Source: Sinohyriopsis cumingii (taxonomy: Eukaryota; Mollusca; Bivalvia; Unionida; Unionidae). Taken from it: DNA of 64,000 nt. The DNA is taken from positions 115,066,714-115,130,713 of the forward strand of contig CM068830.1 of NCBI GenBank assembly GCA_028554795.2, in the 5' to 3' direction. A program made the position numbers and the translations under genes. Below are positions 28,295-41,334 of the stretch, in pieces; the stretch's first letter is position 1; the number at the start of each line of letters is the position of its first letter. The notes beneath the pieces are model-generated. The model did no database searches, was not told the DNA's origin, and saw only the letters and a program-made list of their open reading frames with translations.

Positions 28295-29389
28295 CATACA
28301 GTGCTTAGTAATGATAGGTAATCTCGAGGCCAAAGTAGAAATGTTAGAACAGGAACTCTCTGCACTAAAATCAATGAGTCTACAAAGCGTTCCAATGGAT
28401 AAACCAGGTGCAAAAAAGTGTGCCAGGAAACCCAGACAACACAATACACAAACATGTCAAAGGACCAAAACACAAGAGCATGCAAGGGCACTCAGACCAT
28501 ACCAAAACCAGCTATTAGGAAAAAATCATTATACACACAAACAGATGCAACCACATCAATTAAACAAGATGAGTGTCTTCTACAGGTATTAGATGCGCAG
28601 GGACAAAAATTAGTTAAAGCCCATACTGTAAACACTGACCGTCATGTGTCTAAACACTGACCATCATGTGTCTCACTCAACATCAAAACCAGGTACAGAA
28701 GGAACTGCTCTAAAGACAACCTCCAATTACCCACAGCAAGAAGCTAAATTAAATACAAATACTAAATACAGCAGTCACCAAACTCTCAGTCAGTATAGTC
28801 ATGGAAATCAATAAATCCAAGCAATGCATCTGACCCCCCACCCCCTTGTCAAAATCAACAACATAGTTAAAGACAGATCTCTTCTCATAGGATCATCAAA
28901 AATCAAAGGAGTAAGAACAAGATGGTTATATAAAACGGATATAAAAACCCATAGAGGTGCAACCATTAATACTACTGCAGAAAAAATATTGGAAATGGTT
29001 ATGTCACCATATCATACTGTAATTATTCTCATTGGTGGCAATAATTACAGTAATGACCAATCTTTGAAGGGCATTGAGGATGATTATGAAAGCTTGTTGT
29101 ATGCCTTCAGGTCCAAAAACACAGAATGTAAAATAATCATCTCAGGTCTACCGCCAAGAAAGGATGTATTTATGACTTCACTAAATGGCACCATAAGTAC
29201 GTTGTGTGAAAATTTCAAAATACTCTTTGTTCCGCAATACAGAACCTTAAAAGACAATAGAGTGAACCATCAATTATACCAGCGAGACAAAATCCACTTG
29301 TCTAACAGAGGTACTGCCATGCTCCTTAGGAATATAGACCAGTACATACGACTTATAAAAGGGGTTAGGCATGCTTGTATTGTGGAGAG
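28295..29389 (+). pseudogene. LINE copy B ORF1: coiled coil plus SGNH esterase-like domain
   Basis: A heptad helix (LEAKVEMLEQELSALK) and a long linker precede an esterase-like domain with GSSKIKG (block I), IGGNN (block III, Asp replaced by Asn) and DKIHLSNRG (block V). The start of a CLYCGE knuckle is cut by ISL2EU insertion at 29390. It is clearly related to LINE copy A. The frame from 28824 to the insertion is open. Confidence 0.7.
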
Positions 29390-29391
29390 TA

Positions 29392-29712
29392 GTCCGAGTT
29401 GCCTCTGACCCTTGCCACCCCATTTTTTTATATTTGGACATTTATGTTGGGTGTGTACGGTCAAAGCGCATTCCCTATCGAAAAGTTGGAATTTGCCGAC
29501 ACCATATGGCATGGGGTAGCCGCTTTCTAGCCGACCCAGCACATTTGAACGACCTTTCATCAAGATATACCTGCGTGAAATTGATAGGAATATAATTTAT
29601 TTTCTCAGAAATTGCGATCATAGCATTCGTTAAGTCTTTCATCCGCTGATACACGAGAAAAAAATATGTCGTTACTAAAATTTGACAGGGATCTAGCCAT
29701 ATGTATTCCTAG
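29392..29712. repeat. Left TIR of ISL2EU-like element
   Basis: Reverse complement of 37228-37549 with scattered mismatches and a small length change. Also matches both ends of the shorter element at 59856-62062. Confidence 0.8.
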
Positions 29713-30262
29713 TCACGTGACTACACAACTCTCGCAACCTACATCTCAATGACATCAGAGGTCAAACAGTCACGTGATATCAACAACGGACCATTTCTAG
29801 TGTTGCCGTAGGAAAACAAATCAAACATATAAATAAAAGTCATGTAATTTGTATAGAAAAATGAATAAACATAAACTTCTCAAAAATATTTATTGTGAAA
29901 AGAACGACGAAAATCTGTACATGTTGAAGAAAATTAGATTCACTACGAAGAGCACGTGTCAATTTGGTAGTCACGTGACACCAACAAACATCGCTGACAC
30001 GTGCTCGGTACTTCTTGAAAATGGCTTTCTCCACCCTGCTGCGATACCGACAGGTTTCTGTTCGTTGTTCTCAGAATAAATTTGTTGAGAATTAAGTGTG
30101 CATTATATTTATTTACAAACATTAAGTGACTTCTATATAGTATGTCCAAATTCTATGTACAACAACTTGAGATTTTTGTTATAGTCGGTATCACGTGACT
30201 ATGTGACCTCTGATGTCATTGACACGCAGGTACCGAGATTTGTATAGGGTTGTTCAGCCAGC

Positions 30263-30269
30263 TATAAAT
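30263..30269 (+). promoter_or_regulatory. TATA box of the THAP transposase gene
   Basis: TATAAAT 141 bp upstream of the ATG at 30410. Confidence 0.4.
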
Positions 30270-32108
30270 ATCTTATGATGTCATTTACCCGCTAGGCATT
30301 GCGCCGTCAGCCATATTGTTTTCGGACAAACATAGAATCAGCCGTGAGTAAACTGTATTGCTGTTTTCATCGTATTCTAAGCGATAACATTTGTTTTTAA
30401 GCTTCAATAATGGTTGTAAAACACTGTTGATATGGTATTTGCCGTAGTGACTCTAGATATGGCAACAAAGATTACATGATGGGAGTTACTTTCATTCCAT
30501 TCCGAAACCCAAACAAAGATCTTGACAGGTGTCGTCGATGGCTTAGAGCTTGCGGAAGGGAAAACTTTGACGTTGAAAAAGTCACAAAGGACACGTTTAT
30601 TTGTACTCTTCACTTCGTTGGTGGATATGGACCCAGCGAGCAGCATCCCGACCCTATGCCTGCGACTTTAACGCCTATACAGGTAAGTGTTTATGTATAC
30701 ATGTAGGTAACACATACCAAGGCTACTGCTCATAACGTTTCCTTAGAAAAGTGTAATAAATAACCATGCCATAATGAAACTCTGCATGTGAATAATAACA
30801 TGTTGTTAAGACGTTTGTCATGTGATAAAATTACCCTTCAATGTGGGTGGGTGTTTTCTAGTGTGTATATTATTTACATCATTTGTTTCACTTTGTTTCA
30901 ATGTACATGATTACATTCCGAATAGACCCAGTTGATATAAAAGAATTGCGATACCCAAATAAGTTTCCATTTGTCTATTCATTTTTGTTATCATCATTTT
31001 TTATGACTACACCTTAATTGTTTCATGTATTTCACAAAACTTTGTAGTTATTATGATGATGTAATAACCTTGTGCAGTTAGAGTATCACATGCATTATTG
31101 GATCCCACACTGATTTGTGTGTGTGTGTATGTGTGTGTACTTAAGAATAAGGTCTCCCATTTCTGATCCCATTCTTTCTTTTACTGATTTGTTTTTCTTT
31201 ACAGATTCAACATTACTGCAACAAGAGAAAACCACCCAAAGAGAGAGACATAAATAGGTCGACTAAGAAGCAGCTGAAATTGGACACACAGGATGTAGCA
31301 CAAGCACTGCTTGATTTGGCTTGTAGCCCAGTGATGCTTCTTGCAGATGTGGACTCTCCAAGACAACTTGATACCATTCCACTTATGACCAGCTTTCATG
31401 ATAATGACAGTACATATGACAGTGTCATTGTGAGTGAAATGCCATGCACACAAGATGTTGGATGCCAGACAATGATATCCAGGGATACACATGATGTGTG
31501 TTCAAGAATAGAGAACAAGTTGTTACAAAATGAGAACAAACTGCTGAAATCTGAGCTTCATTTGCTACAACCAAGTACATCAAGCAGAGAAATAGAAATA
31601 TCCGAAAAAATACAGCAGCATATTTGCCATGTCCACTTTGACATATCAGAAGTAGAAGATGATGATCAGAAATGTAAATTTTATACAGGCTTGTCATGAG
31701 TCCAGCTCGTGACATTGTGGAGCTTTATAAGCCCTGCTGTTGAACATTTGAAATATTGGTACAGCAAAGGCAGCAAATCGAAAGTCAGTTCTAGTGTAAA
31801 TTGTCGCCTGTCACCCAAAAATGCCTTACTAATGACATTGATGCATCTTAAACTTGTGCTTGTTAATCAGGACCAAGCCTATAGATTTGGTGTTAGCAAG
31901 GCTACTGTGTCAAATATTATAACAACATGGGTCCAGTTTTTGTACACCCAGTTTTTACCCTTGAAAGATTTCATGTTTGCAGAGAGATGCCGTGTAAAGG
32001 AAAAAATGCCAAGATCCTTTAAAAAATACAAGAATTTAAGATGTATAATTGATTGCACAGAATTTTTTGTTCAGCAATCAAGCAATTTTCAAACACAAGG
32101 AAACCTCT

Positions 32109-33531
32109 CAGGGATGGTCCTGGCTTTTAAAAAGCTGTCGCCAAAAAAATCGCCAACCTCAATATTATGTCGCCAATTTTCAAAAAGTGTCGCCAGAACA
32201 AGTAGTGTACATTCTTCCAAGTGTTAATTTAGTCTATTAATGTAACAGGCAATGAAAATTACAAAAGATGAGTTAGTTAATACTTTAATTACAACAAGCA
32301 TTAACAAAGTGTTACATGAAGATCCGTCGCGATTTTAGGGCTGCCCACTTGTTGAATGCAGTTTCAAAGTCTAATTTTTCACATCTGTACATGCCGATTC
32401 TCATTAAATTCTCGAGAGATGAGATGCAGAGTTTATTTCTGATGTCAGTTTTTATGAGGTCCATCTTACTGAATCCACGTTCACAGTCTACAGTGCTGAC
32501 AGGTGACACCAGTAGTCTCTCAGCAGTCGCAGATGCGCAAGGGTACGTTACCCTGGATTGCACTGACATCTGAATCAAGTCCTTAACACCTCTATACACC
32601 ATACCATTCCTGAGAACTTGAACCCTAGCATAAGCCACAAAGCCAGCCAACTCCTGACTAACCAATGCATTATCAACTTTAGTTGACATTTTAATAATAA
32701 TAAAACCCCATGATTGTACATTGCAATGTATGATAAGTGACATATAATGCGACCGTCGATTGCATGCATTCCGTAATTAAATGCCCCTCCCCCCCCCCCC
32801 CCCATTGGCTAGCTTCACAAAGCTTGTAGTGAATTGCTTTTTAAATCCCAAGAATGATCACTGAATGTTGTATACATTTTCTCGACAAGCAAAATAAGAT
32901 CTCCATTCCCCCAAATGAAACTTACACGAGCCAAAACCTGGCAATATTGGACCGTATATATAAGCATAAATTCACACCCAATTTAGGGATTCTTTCACTC
33001 CTGTATTTTGAGAAATAAATAATTATTTTTGTATTTATACACAGTAGTCGGTACTTCAAAGGTTATCAGTTTTCTATGAAGGTTCAGCAAAACTATTGTA
33101 TTGGTATATGTAAAAAAAAATTGAAGGATTAGCCATTCAATTAATTGTATCTGTTCTATTCGCGTCTTAAGAAGACGGTCAGTTGTAGGTATAGTTCGGT
33201 AACATGATGGACTGTATCACAGCATACAGTACTCGGCCCAGATGTCAGCATAAGCAGATTATTATGTAACAATGCACTGTAAAGATGGGATTGTCAATAC
33301 GAACAAAGGAACGTTTGTGTAACAGATATATTCCAATGCATTGCTTAGTCAAATTTGTGGCTTCCTTTCGTTCTCCCTTTTAATTTATCCAGTCCAAATC
33401 TATGATTGTATGTACAAATTAAATAACCAAAAAGTCTGTCGCCAAATAAATCGCCAGATGGGATATTTTTGTCGCCAATAAGGAAAAAAAATCGCAATTT
33501 GCGACATTGGCTAAGCCCAGGATGATCCCTG
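32109..33531. mobile_element. hAT element nested in the transposase (1.4 kb)
   Basis: The ends CAGGGATGGTCCTGG and its near inverted copy at 33511-33531 are flanked by a 5-bp repeat CCTCT. Counting CCTCT only once makes the flanking DDE frame continuous, which fixes the borders. The subterminal regions carry repeated TCGCCA words. The inside holds a minus-strand hAT C-terminal domain. Most of the transposase is missing. Confidence 0.8.
32312..32743 (-). pseudogene. hAT transposase C-terminal dimerisation domain fragment
   Basis: CERGFSKMDLIKTDIRNKL..SLENLMRI is the conserved hAT-C block of hAT transposases, resembling the ZNF862/KIAA1586 group. The 143 codons cover only the end of the protein; the RNase H-like domain is absent. 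The first codons belong to another frame or an intron. Confidence 0.8.
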
Positions 33532-34809
33532 CCTCTATTCCAGCTATAAAGCCCATTCAACTTACAAAGTACTCATAGCTGTTGCCCCCAATGGTGCAAT
33601 AATGTATGTAAGCAATGTATTTGAAGGGTCCATTTCTGACAAGGAAATTGTACTTAAATCTGGATTCTTAAAATATATTTGAATCCTGGAGATGTTGTGA
33701 TGGCAGATCCGGGTTTTAACATCAAGAACATTTTTAATGAGATTCAAGTTGAACTTATCATTCCTCCCTTTCTAAGGGACAGGAAGGTTTTCACTGCACA
33801 AGAGGAAGCACTAACCAAAGATGTGGCTAAACATCGAATTCATGTGGAAAGGGCAATCGAAAGAGCGAAAAGCTTTCGTTTATTGCACAAGACCATGCCA
33901 CTGAGTCTGGAACCAATAATAACATAAATTGTTTATGTTGTTTGTTGTCTTGTAAATTTCCAGGAACCTCTTGTCAAATGAGTATCTCTGCCAATGACCT
34001 TCCAGTAATTTACAGGCAGCCATGAATGAGAAATGAAAAATCATTGTTGAAGTTGATTTTTGTACAATTTAATTTTATTGGCATATAAATCGCAATAGAA
34101 AATACAGTGTCAGGTTATAAAATACAATTGTCAGTTATAAAGAGCAACATGCAGCATTTATGAAAAAACACAATAATGTTACTTTTATTGAAAACAAAAA
34201 TATATGGGTTACTATAAACACTGAAATACACATGTATTTACATGTTCTCTCTGTATATATCAGTTTCCACACAAATTATTATTTTTGTTTGAATAATAAT
34301 ATAAAGTGAAATAAAATATGATTTTTGTGATTTAGATACGAATTGCTTTTTTTCTATTTATAGCACAATTCATGTAATGATGTCACTCGGTCGTACTTCA
34401 TTCAACAGACCTTATACATGGCGAATCGTGGTATACATACATAGAGTCAAACCACCTCCCATCCGGAACGATCAACCTGTCCAATAAAGTATGACAATTG
34501 ACGCATGCTATAACTAGGAAAATATACAGAGAGAACATGTAAATACATATGCATTTCGGTTTTTCAGTGTATCTTGGTTTTTCTAGTAACTGAAAAAATA
34601 TTCTTAATCACATTTCAGCCTGTTACATGCACACACTACATGTCAATGTAAATATCTTGTACCTCATTAAACATTTTCACACAAATACATACTTATTTTA
34701 AATTTGTATTAGTCGTCTTGTACAAGATTAAATTGATTGATTCATTATCGTTCTCTTGCTGTCAAGATTCTTCCAAATGAAATGAATTGCCTGCAGTCCT
34801 GACTATTTA

Positions 34810-37111
34810 TCACAAACTCTTTGGCATCAGCCTTCTTGGAATTCTCATTTCAAAGAATTCTGGACATAACCATTTGTGATGGAATGAAATTAACTTTTCA
34901 GAAAGTGATCCCCAAAACTCTTGGTCAAATTGGACTCTTATTTTTTCAAAATGTATATCAGACCATACCACAAAGTCGCACCATTTAAGTCCCATTATAC
35001 CAAGTTGTGTTTGAATTTGAAAGTAATATGCATGATTTTTTCTTAACTCGATATGTCCATTGGATCTTCGGAGACAAAAGCCACTTTGTAGCTTCTTGGT
35101 TAATTGTTCATCAAACGTCCTAATATCTTTTCCCTGAAGAATCTGTGGACATTTTATTTCAAGCAGTCCATACTTATTTTCTTCTCCAGGATCTAAAACT
35201 AATCCATCAGGACTACAAGCAAGTTCTGGGTACTTGGAATTGACCCATAATCCTGTTTTCACAGCAGAAAATCCTTCAGTTTCCATTCTCTATTCCATAT
35301 AAAATTGCACAAGACTTTAAAGCCTTCTCCTCCCACAAAATTTTATTTAAAATGGAACGAGCAGACTGGGGGTTGCTTGCTGTTGACACAGTCTTACTCA
35401 CCGAGGCTGTGACCCTAATGCGCCTCTCCAAAAACCATTCGGCACTTCCTTGCTCCTTTACAATTTCCTGTGGGTAAGGGCTGCTTGGTAGCAAAATGTT
35501 TTGGAGAAGAGCACTCCTGTTTTCACACAGAAGTGCTTTTGATTCCGCATCTAGTTCATAATCTGCATATTGCCTGTAAAGGATGGACTGCCACATTTTC
35601 TGATGATGACGTAGAGTTGCTTTCAATAGCATTTAACAGATCTGTGACAGCTTTCAGAGGAGTTCGCCAACTGTATGCTGGTGTTGGATCATACAGTATA
35701 ACATCACTGATTTTTCTTTTCTTGATATTTTCATAAATCACATCTGACACACACTATGGGTCCTTATATCTTTTACGTCCCTTGTTCCATTCACAGCATT
35801 TTGATGTGCAAGATTGAGCATCAGTTCCATTCTTTTCAATATAGTCCAGCATTGCAAAAAGAAGCGCACAAACATGGCTACACCTGACCATTGAAGATGC
35901 AATGCATGTACATGAGGCATCTCTAACAAATCCACTGTCTTTAGAAATTTGTACCATTGTATCGTACATAGTACTCATTACATAAGAAGCCATGACTTTA
36001 GCTTTTAAATAATATGTGCCATTCTTCTCGCAGTCTTTCATTGACTGTACGTGGCCACTTTTAAAATAGTTTCTTCCTCTATTTAAAGATTTAGCTGTAT
36101 GTAAGTCCTGCACATCATCATCGTTCTCATTCTCTTCAGTATTTTGGGTTTGTCCTGTAAACTGCACTGATTCTATAATGTGATGATGCACATGTCCTGC
36201 ATTAAAATGCTTAGGAAGATCAACAGAAGGAAAAATATTCCAACCTGTGATATGGGGGAATAGAAGCTTTAGGTTTGTCTTGATGCTGTGTCTCAGTCTC
36301 TTTAAGTTTCTTCAGTTTGAGATCATACCATATACTACCATCAACAGATAATGAAATGGACTGACTATTTCCTGCTTCTATGCATTGTCTGACCCTGCAA
36401 AGATAGATGAATAATAATATTAATAATAATAATCATAATAATAGAGTACAACAAAATAACTATTTAAAATTTAATGTTCACGCCACACCTCGGGGAAAAA
36501 CCCTGTGAACCTAACCGACAGAAACAAATACCCCATATTACTGAACAAACTAATTCATCACTGAATTTCCCTTTGATACAGAAATGATACAAGCACATAA
36601 GGGTTTGGATTTATAGAGAGACTACTAGGTCACATATCTTTGTTCTCACGGCCGGTTAAAAGATAATATTTTGTGTCTGCGACCAAATGAACTGGAGGGG
36701 GGGGGGCGATATCGTGCATTGCTGCTCTGATTTTCAATGCAGTGAACATTTTGTTTACAAATCAATTCACCTCTTACATTTAGAACGAACTAGTAATGAT
36801 GCTTTGGTGGTCTATTTACTTTTTAAACATTTTTTTTTTTTGGGGGGGGATGACATTATATAGGCACGATGTTCGTTCTACTTAACCGTTCTATTGCCAA
36901 TATTGGAAGCATCGAATGCATGCAGTATATACACACTGAATTTTACATACCTTTTGATCAAATCGCTTAGATTTCCACTGATGGTCAAATCTCTGCACTG
37001 TAAACATCGTTTCAGCTGCACAACTGAGTGATTTTCTACCAAAGGATAAGGTAATTTTCCACCAGGAACATCATCTTCTGTCAGTGAAACGTAATGGTAC
37101 TGAGCCGCCAT
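34810..37111 (-). pseudogene. SAP / SWIM / YqaJ-nuclease gene of ISL2EU
   Basis: From the ATG at 37111, exon 1 has a SAP-like helix pair (VVQLKRCLQCRDLTISGNLSDLIKR) and ends with donor GTATGT at 36950. An acceptor TTTGCAG near 36395 starts exon 2. Next come a SWIM zinc finger (CTCIASS..RCSHVC, about 35870-35920), a YqaJ N-terminal block (GSAEWFLERRIRVTAS, about 35400-35450) and the PD-(D/E)XK centre (ACSPDG...LLEIKC, about 35145-35215). YqaJ is a phage-recombinase type exonuclease; here it probably aids transposition. Frame breaks near 35276, 35750 and 36190 show decay. Confidence 0.75.
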
Positions 37112-37227
37112 ACTGTAATGTTTGTCCGAAGCTGGGGGTTGGGGGGGGTTACATTCTATTTTTAGGTATGAGGTAGTGATTCGTGACGTCACACAAGGTC
37201 CACGGCTGAACAACCCTCATGTGACTC

Positions 37228-37549
37228 GGAATGCAAATAACCAGATCCAGGTCAAATTTCAGTAACGACGTATTTTCGTCTCGCCTGTCAGCGAATCAAA
37301 GACATGACAAATGCTGTGCTCACGATTTTTGAGAAAATAAATCATATTCCTATCGATTTCATGCAGTTATATCTTGATGAAAGGTCGTTCAAGTGTGCTG
37401 GGTCGGCTAGAAAGCGGCTACCCCATGCCGACACCAGATGGTGTCGGCGAATTCCAACTTTTCGATAGGGAATGCGCTCTGACTCTACACGCCAACATAA
37501 ATGTCCAAATATAAAAAAATGGGTTGCAAGGGTCAGAGGAAACTTGAAC
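37228..37549. repeat. Right TIR of ISL2EU-like element
   Basis: Inverted partner of 29392-29712, ending CTTGAAC followed by TA. Confidence 0.8.
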
Positions 37550-37550
37550 T

Positions 37551-40225
37551 ATGTGAAGAGAACTGTCAGGTAACAGCAATGTCTGCATGGAAAACAGATT
37601 TGTTGCCATCTTTGTAACGAACATGGACATAAGCAAAAGTTGCAACACATATCCAGCAACAAAATTCGTTAGAATATGTGTATACTTTTCAATGTAATAA
37701 CTATAATTCTATAAACAGATTTCAGTCACTATCTGATTTGTGTACAAAGTGCAACTTGTTAGCATGTAAACAACTATGTGATATTATTGTTCAAGTTACT
37801 TCTCCTCTGAGGCTCCTCAAGTGTCTTGGTTGGATCATTGTGTCTCTACACAGTCTGCTCATTCCGCTATAAATGATATGAGAATACTTCACACCCTACT
37901 AAGGTCCGACCATCGTCCTACTTTAATGACTATCTAGACTGATTTGATTCCCAAATTTGATTCTTGCCCCAATTAACTCTTAAACTTGAAATACAACATC
38001 AATTGGTCAGACCTTACTTCTGACGAAAAACTGAATTATACTCGGACATCAGGATTTTTATTTAACAAGATTGAGATCCCACATTGTGTTGCGGTCTGTG
38101 GTGACCACTGCTGCACTAACCAGGTGCATATGAAACAGATAAATGGATTATACACTGATATAGTAAAAGCTTTGTCGAACTCTGGTAATAGCTTGACTAG
38201 TAAATCCAAACGTGGTCACCTGGTTATACCAGGCTGGAATGACTGTGTCAAAGAATTACACGACTTCGCACGAAATGCTTACATTATGTGGCGTGATAAC
38301 GGTAAACCTCGTCACGGCCATCTCAGTAACCAAATGCGCCAAACAAGAGCACGACTTAAATATGCACTTAGATGATGTAAGAAGGAAGAAGTAAAACATA
38401 GAGCAGACTCGCTAGCACAAAAAGTTGAAAATGTCGATCAGTGTGAATTCTGGAAGCAAGTTAAACAAAATACTACGACAACTTCCAATAAACTACCAAT
38501 TTGCATTGATGGGAACCATGGTCAGAATAATATATGCAACCTGTGGAAAAATCATTTTGAAGACTTACTCAATAGTGTTAAAAATGAATCGAATAAGAAG
38601 CATGTGCTTTTAGCATTGAATACACCTTCTGCTCGTATTGAGGTAATCACATTGTCTGAGATCCAAAGTGCAATAACAAGACAGAAAGGTGGTAAATGTC
38701 CAGGATCAGATATTTTATATGTGGAACATTTTAAATTTTCAGATACTAGACTTCACGTGTTTTTGATAATTTTATTTAATTGCATGTTTGTGCATAACTT
38801 TGTACCAGATAATTTCACAAAAGTTACCATTATACCGCTACTAAAAAGCAAAATGGGTAACCCGGCGGACAAAAATAACTACAGATCTATAGCTCTTACG
38901 ACTATTATTTCAAAAATATTTGAATGCATCATACTGTAAAGATGTGAAGTCACAATCTCCGATAATCAGTCTGGTTTTAAAAAGCAGCATTCAACAGATT
39001 TATGCATATATGCCTTTAAGGAAACTGTCAACTATTGTGTAGAACATGGCAGCCCAGTGTTTGCATGGTTTTTAAACGCTAGCAAGGCATTTGATAGGGT
39101 CAGTCACTGGACAATCTTTAAAAAGCTGATTGACATTAAAATACGTGGCTACATAATTCATACTTTAGTTAACTGGTATGGAAAACAGTTGTACTGTGTG
39201 CGATGGGAAGTGTAATATCCAGCGCTTTAAATGTAACCAATGGGGTGAGGCTGGCGGGGGGTATTCTGTCCCCTTTGTTATTTTAGAGAGAGAGAGAGGA
39301 GTTAAATCGTAAGCTCGGTCAGTGTTACGTGGGGTTACGTCTGCCACCAAATGTGTTGTTTCTTAACAATTTTAGTTTTGCTGATGATATGTCATTGATG
39401 AGTCCTTCTATAACAGGTTTAAGGAAATTATTAAAGATATGTGAACAATACGCATTTGAGAATGATATAATCTATAATACAAAAAAATCAGTATGCATGG
39501 TCTTTCAGCCAACTTCTTTCAAATTACCATCTCCTCCCCCTCTACATCTTAACGGCAATGCTCTTTCATATGTCAACAGTTATACGTATTTGGGTCATAT
39601 TTTGAAATCTAATCGGTCGGATAATGAAGATATGATGAGACATTACCGATTTTTGTGTACTCGAACAAACATGTTTCTACGTAAATTTAAGAATTGTTCA
39701 TTGAATGTCAAAATTAGATTATTCAAATCTTATTGCTGCACTATGCATTGTACTCCTCTGTGGACAAACTTTAGTGAATCTATGAAAAGTAAACTAGTTA
39801 TTGGTTATAACAATAGTCTTCATTTTCTATTAGGTCTTCTTAGGTGGAACAGTGCCTCCAACATGTTTGTAAATTATAATGTATCCAGTTTCGATGAAAT
39901 AATGAGAAAGTATGTATTCTCAATGATGACAATAATATCTAATAGTAAGAACTGTATATTGAAATCTCTTTGGACCTATGACATTCATTTAAATTCTCAT
40001 ATTATTAGTAGATGGAACAAATTACTCTTTAAATGTGCGATTTAATTTCATTCTTAACAATGCATGGCACAGTTAATAGTTCTAAATGTATCTGTATACT
40101 TGTATGTATGATATATATGTTCTTTTATGTTTACAATGTTTTAATTTATATAAATATTTTATTTTAGTGGTATGGACTTTGTAGTCTGAAATAAAGAATT
40201 CTTATCTTCTTATCTTATCTTAATA
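37551..40225 (+). pseudogene. LINE endonuclease remnant and reverse transcriptase, 3' part
   Basis: After the ISL2EU end the LINE resumes with a degraded knuckle region. An RSDHRP motif (near 37905) marks the end of an endonuclease, then a linker (37986-38375). RT blocks include KCPGSDIL, NNYRSIALTTIISKIFE (38875-38930), KAFDRVSHW (about 39080-39110) and FADDMSL (39371-39391, catalytic block). A thumb/tail region runs to 40045. Stops near 38940 and 39215 break it. It may be the rest of LINE copy B or a different LINE; the FADD group differs from copy A's YADD. Confidence 0.75.
40198..40222 (+). repeat. (TCTTAT)n-like LINE 3' tail
   Basis: Short TTCTTATC repeats directly after AATAAAG and the end of the LINE. 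Confidence 0.5.
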
Positions 40226-40879
40226 TATCAATGTCTTCTTGTAGGTATGTGAATCAGTCTCATATTGAACATTCTCATGTATCCACTACATGTGGTTACG
40301 GTACAACAGATGGATCTTGTATGTTATCTTCTTCATGTGTTTATGTAATTAATCAAGGCAATTAAAATAAATCTGTCAAGTCTAAAAACACTACATTGCA
40401 GGAGTCACGGTACTAATTCAACTCTCATAGTAAACATATGGAAACACCACCATATTCAAATTTCAATAGCTTAAAATATCAAGGTGCTGATTATCAGACT
40501 TACATTTTTCCATGTACAACTATCCTTGGTGCAAGCTCCTGTGTGGAGAACACCATATGACCCACGGCATTGTTTTAATCTACATGTGCATGAAACACAT
40601 GTTATTGATTCTGAACCAAATGAATCAGGTGCTACTTTCATTATTGAGTACTCCTAAGTCAAGCCTGTAAAAATACTAAAATTGCATCAATAGAACTGTG
40701 TCTGTTTTTTTAAATTACATATAGGATCAGCTCTCAAAGATATTTTTACTGAAATTTTAATTTCCATTATTAACCAATTATGGACCACCAAACCCGTATA
40801 TACTCTATTATTTGTTCACCCATTTTTAGACTGGTTCACAGTTCTTCCATTTTATTTTAGTACCGTGTGTACTGCATAC
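40226..40879. other. AT-rich DNA, nothing recognised
   Basis: No supported gene or repeat. This is the left flank of the Polinton-2 target. Confidence 0.4.
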
Positions 40880-40885
40880 AACCTT
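40880..40885. repeat. Target-site duplication AACCTT, left of Polinton-2
   Basis: AACCTT precedes the AG terminus and recurs at 57948-57953. Confidence 0.95.
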
Positions 40886-41319
40886 AGTAGTTAAGTGGGA
40901 TACTATACGTACAATGGGAATTAGCATTACGGAGACCCCTGGGACAATATACGTACAATGGAAATTTAACATGGCAAAAAATTGTGGGTCAATATACGTA
41001 CAAGGGGTTTTAACATGGAGAAAAATCGTGGGACAATATACGTACAATGGAAATTTAACATGGAGAAAAACGCTGGGCCACTTTAGGGACAATGGGAATT
41101 TAACATAGAGTTTGGGTCTGTCTAGGGACAAGGGAAATTAACATGGGGAATAGAGTTTGGGCTTTTGGGATTTTTTTTTTTTTGTTTTTTTTTTAAAAAG
41201 TTTTTTTAAATTTAAATTTAAATTTAAATTTAAATTTAAAAAAAAGGGGGGGGGTAGGCAATGGAAAGGCTATCTCTTTTCGAGAAATATGGCTGGCCCT
41301 GAAAAGGGCCTTTGGGTTT
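40886..41319. repeat. Left TIR of Polinton-2 with six iterated units
   Basis: Six units are arranged as in Polinton-1, but the outer four have the core ATATACGTACAA instead of GATTAGCGTCAA. The inner two share TAGGGACAA. A (TTTAAA)n tract (about 41206-41240) and a G run precede the histone-type signal at the inner edge. Confidence 0.95.
41272..41310 (-). terminator. Histone-type RNA 3'-end signal, basic-protein gene, Polinton-2
   Basis: Minus-strand stem-loop GGCCCTTTTCAGGGCC (41310-41295), AGCCA, then CGAAAAGAGAT. It starts 24 nt after the stop codon of the gene at 41335-41568. Confidence 0.75.
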
Positions 41320-41334
41320 ATGTTAATGTATTCA

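Larger units (their letters stand above)
30410..33927 (+). pseudogene. THAP-domain DDE transposase, spliced, decayed
   Basis: Exon 1 (30410-30682) encodes a THAP zinc finger: Cys pair, FIPFRNPN, RCRRWLRACGR, ICTLHF and HPDP. Its first Trp codon region is a TGA. A donor GTAAGT (30683) and acceptor TTTTCTTTACAG bound a 523-bp intron (30683-31205). Exon 2 has a coiled coil (LLQNENKLLKSELHLL) and DDE_Tnp_4 blocks: IIDCTEFF (first Asp), VMADPGFNI (second Asp) and RIHVERAIERAK (Glu). A frameshift near 31700, a stop near 33680 and the hAT insertion inactivate it. Confidence 0.8.
29392..37549. mobile_element. ISL2EU-like DNA transposon (8.2 kb)
   Basis: Imperfect TIRs of about 320 bp (29392-29712 and 37228-37549) start GTCCGAG / GTTCAAG and are flanked by TA. 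The element carries a plus-strand THAP-DDE transposase gene and a convergent minus-strand gene with SAP, SWIM and YqaJ-nuclease segments, the two-gene plan of ISL2EU/IS4EU elements. It interrupts LINE copy B inside a zinc knuckle. Both genes are decayed, and a hAT element has inserted into the transposase. Confidence 0.8.

Noticed and set aside
40914..41108. Frame within the Polinton-2 TIR iterated units
   Set aside because: Product of tandem units; mirrored at the other end, no start or promoter context.
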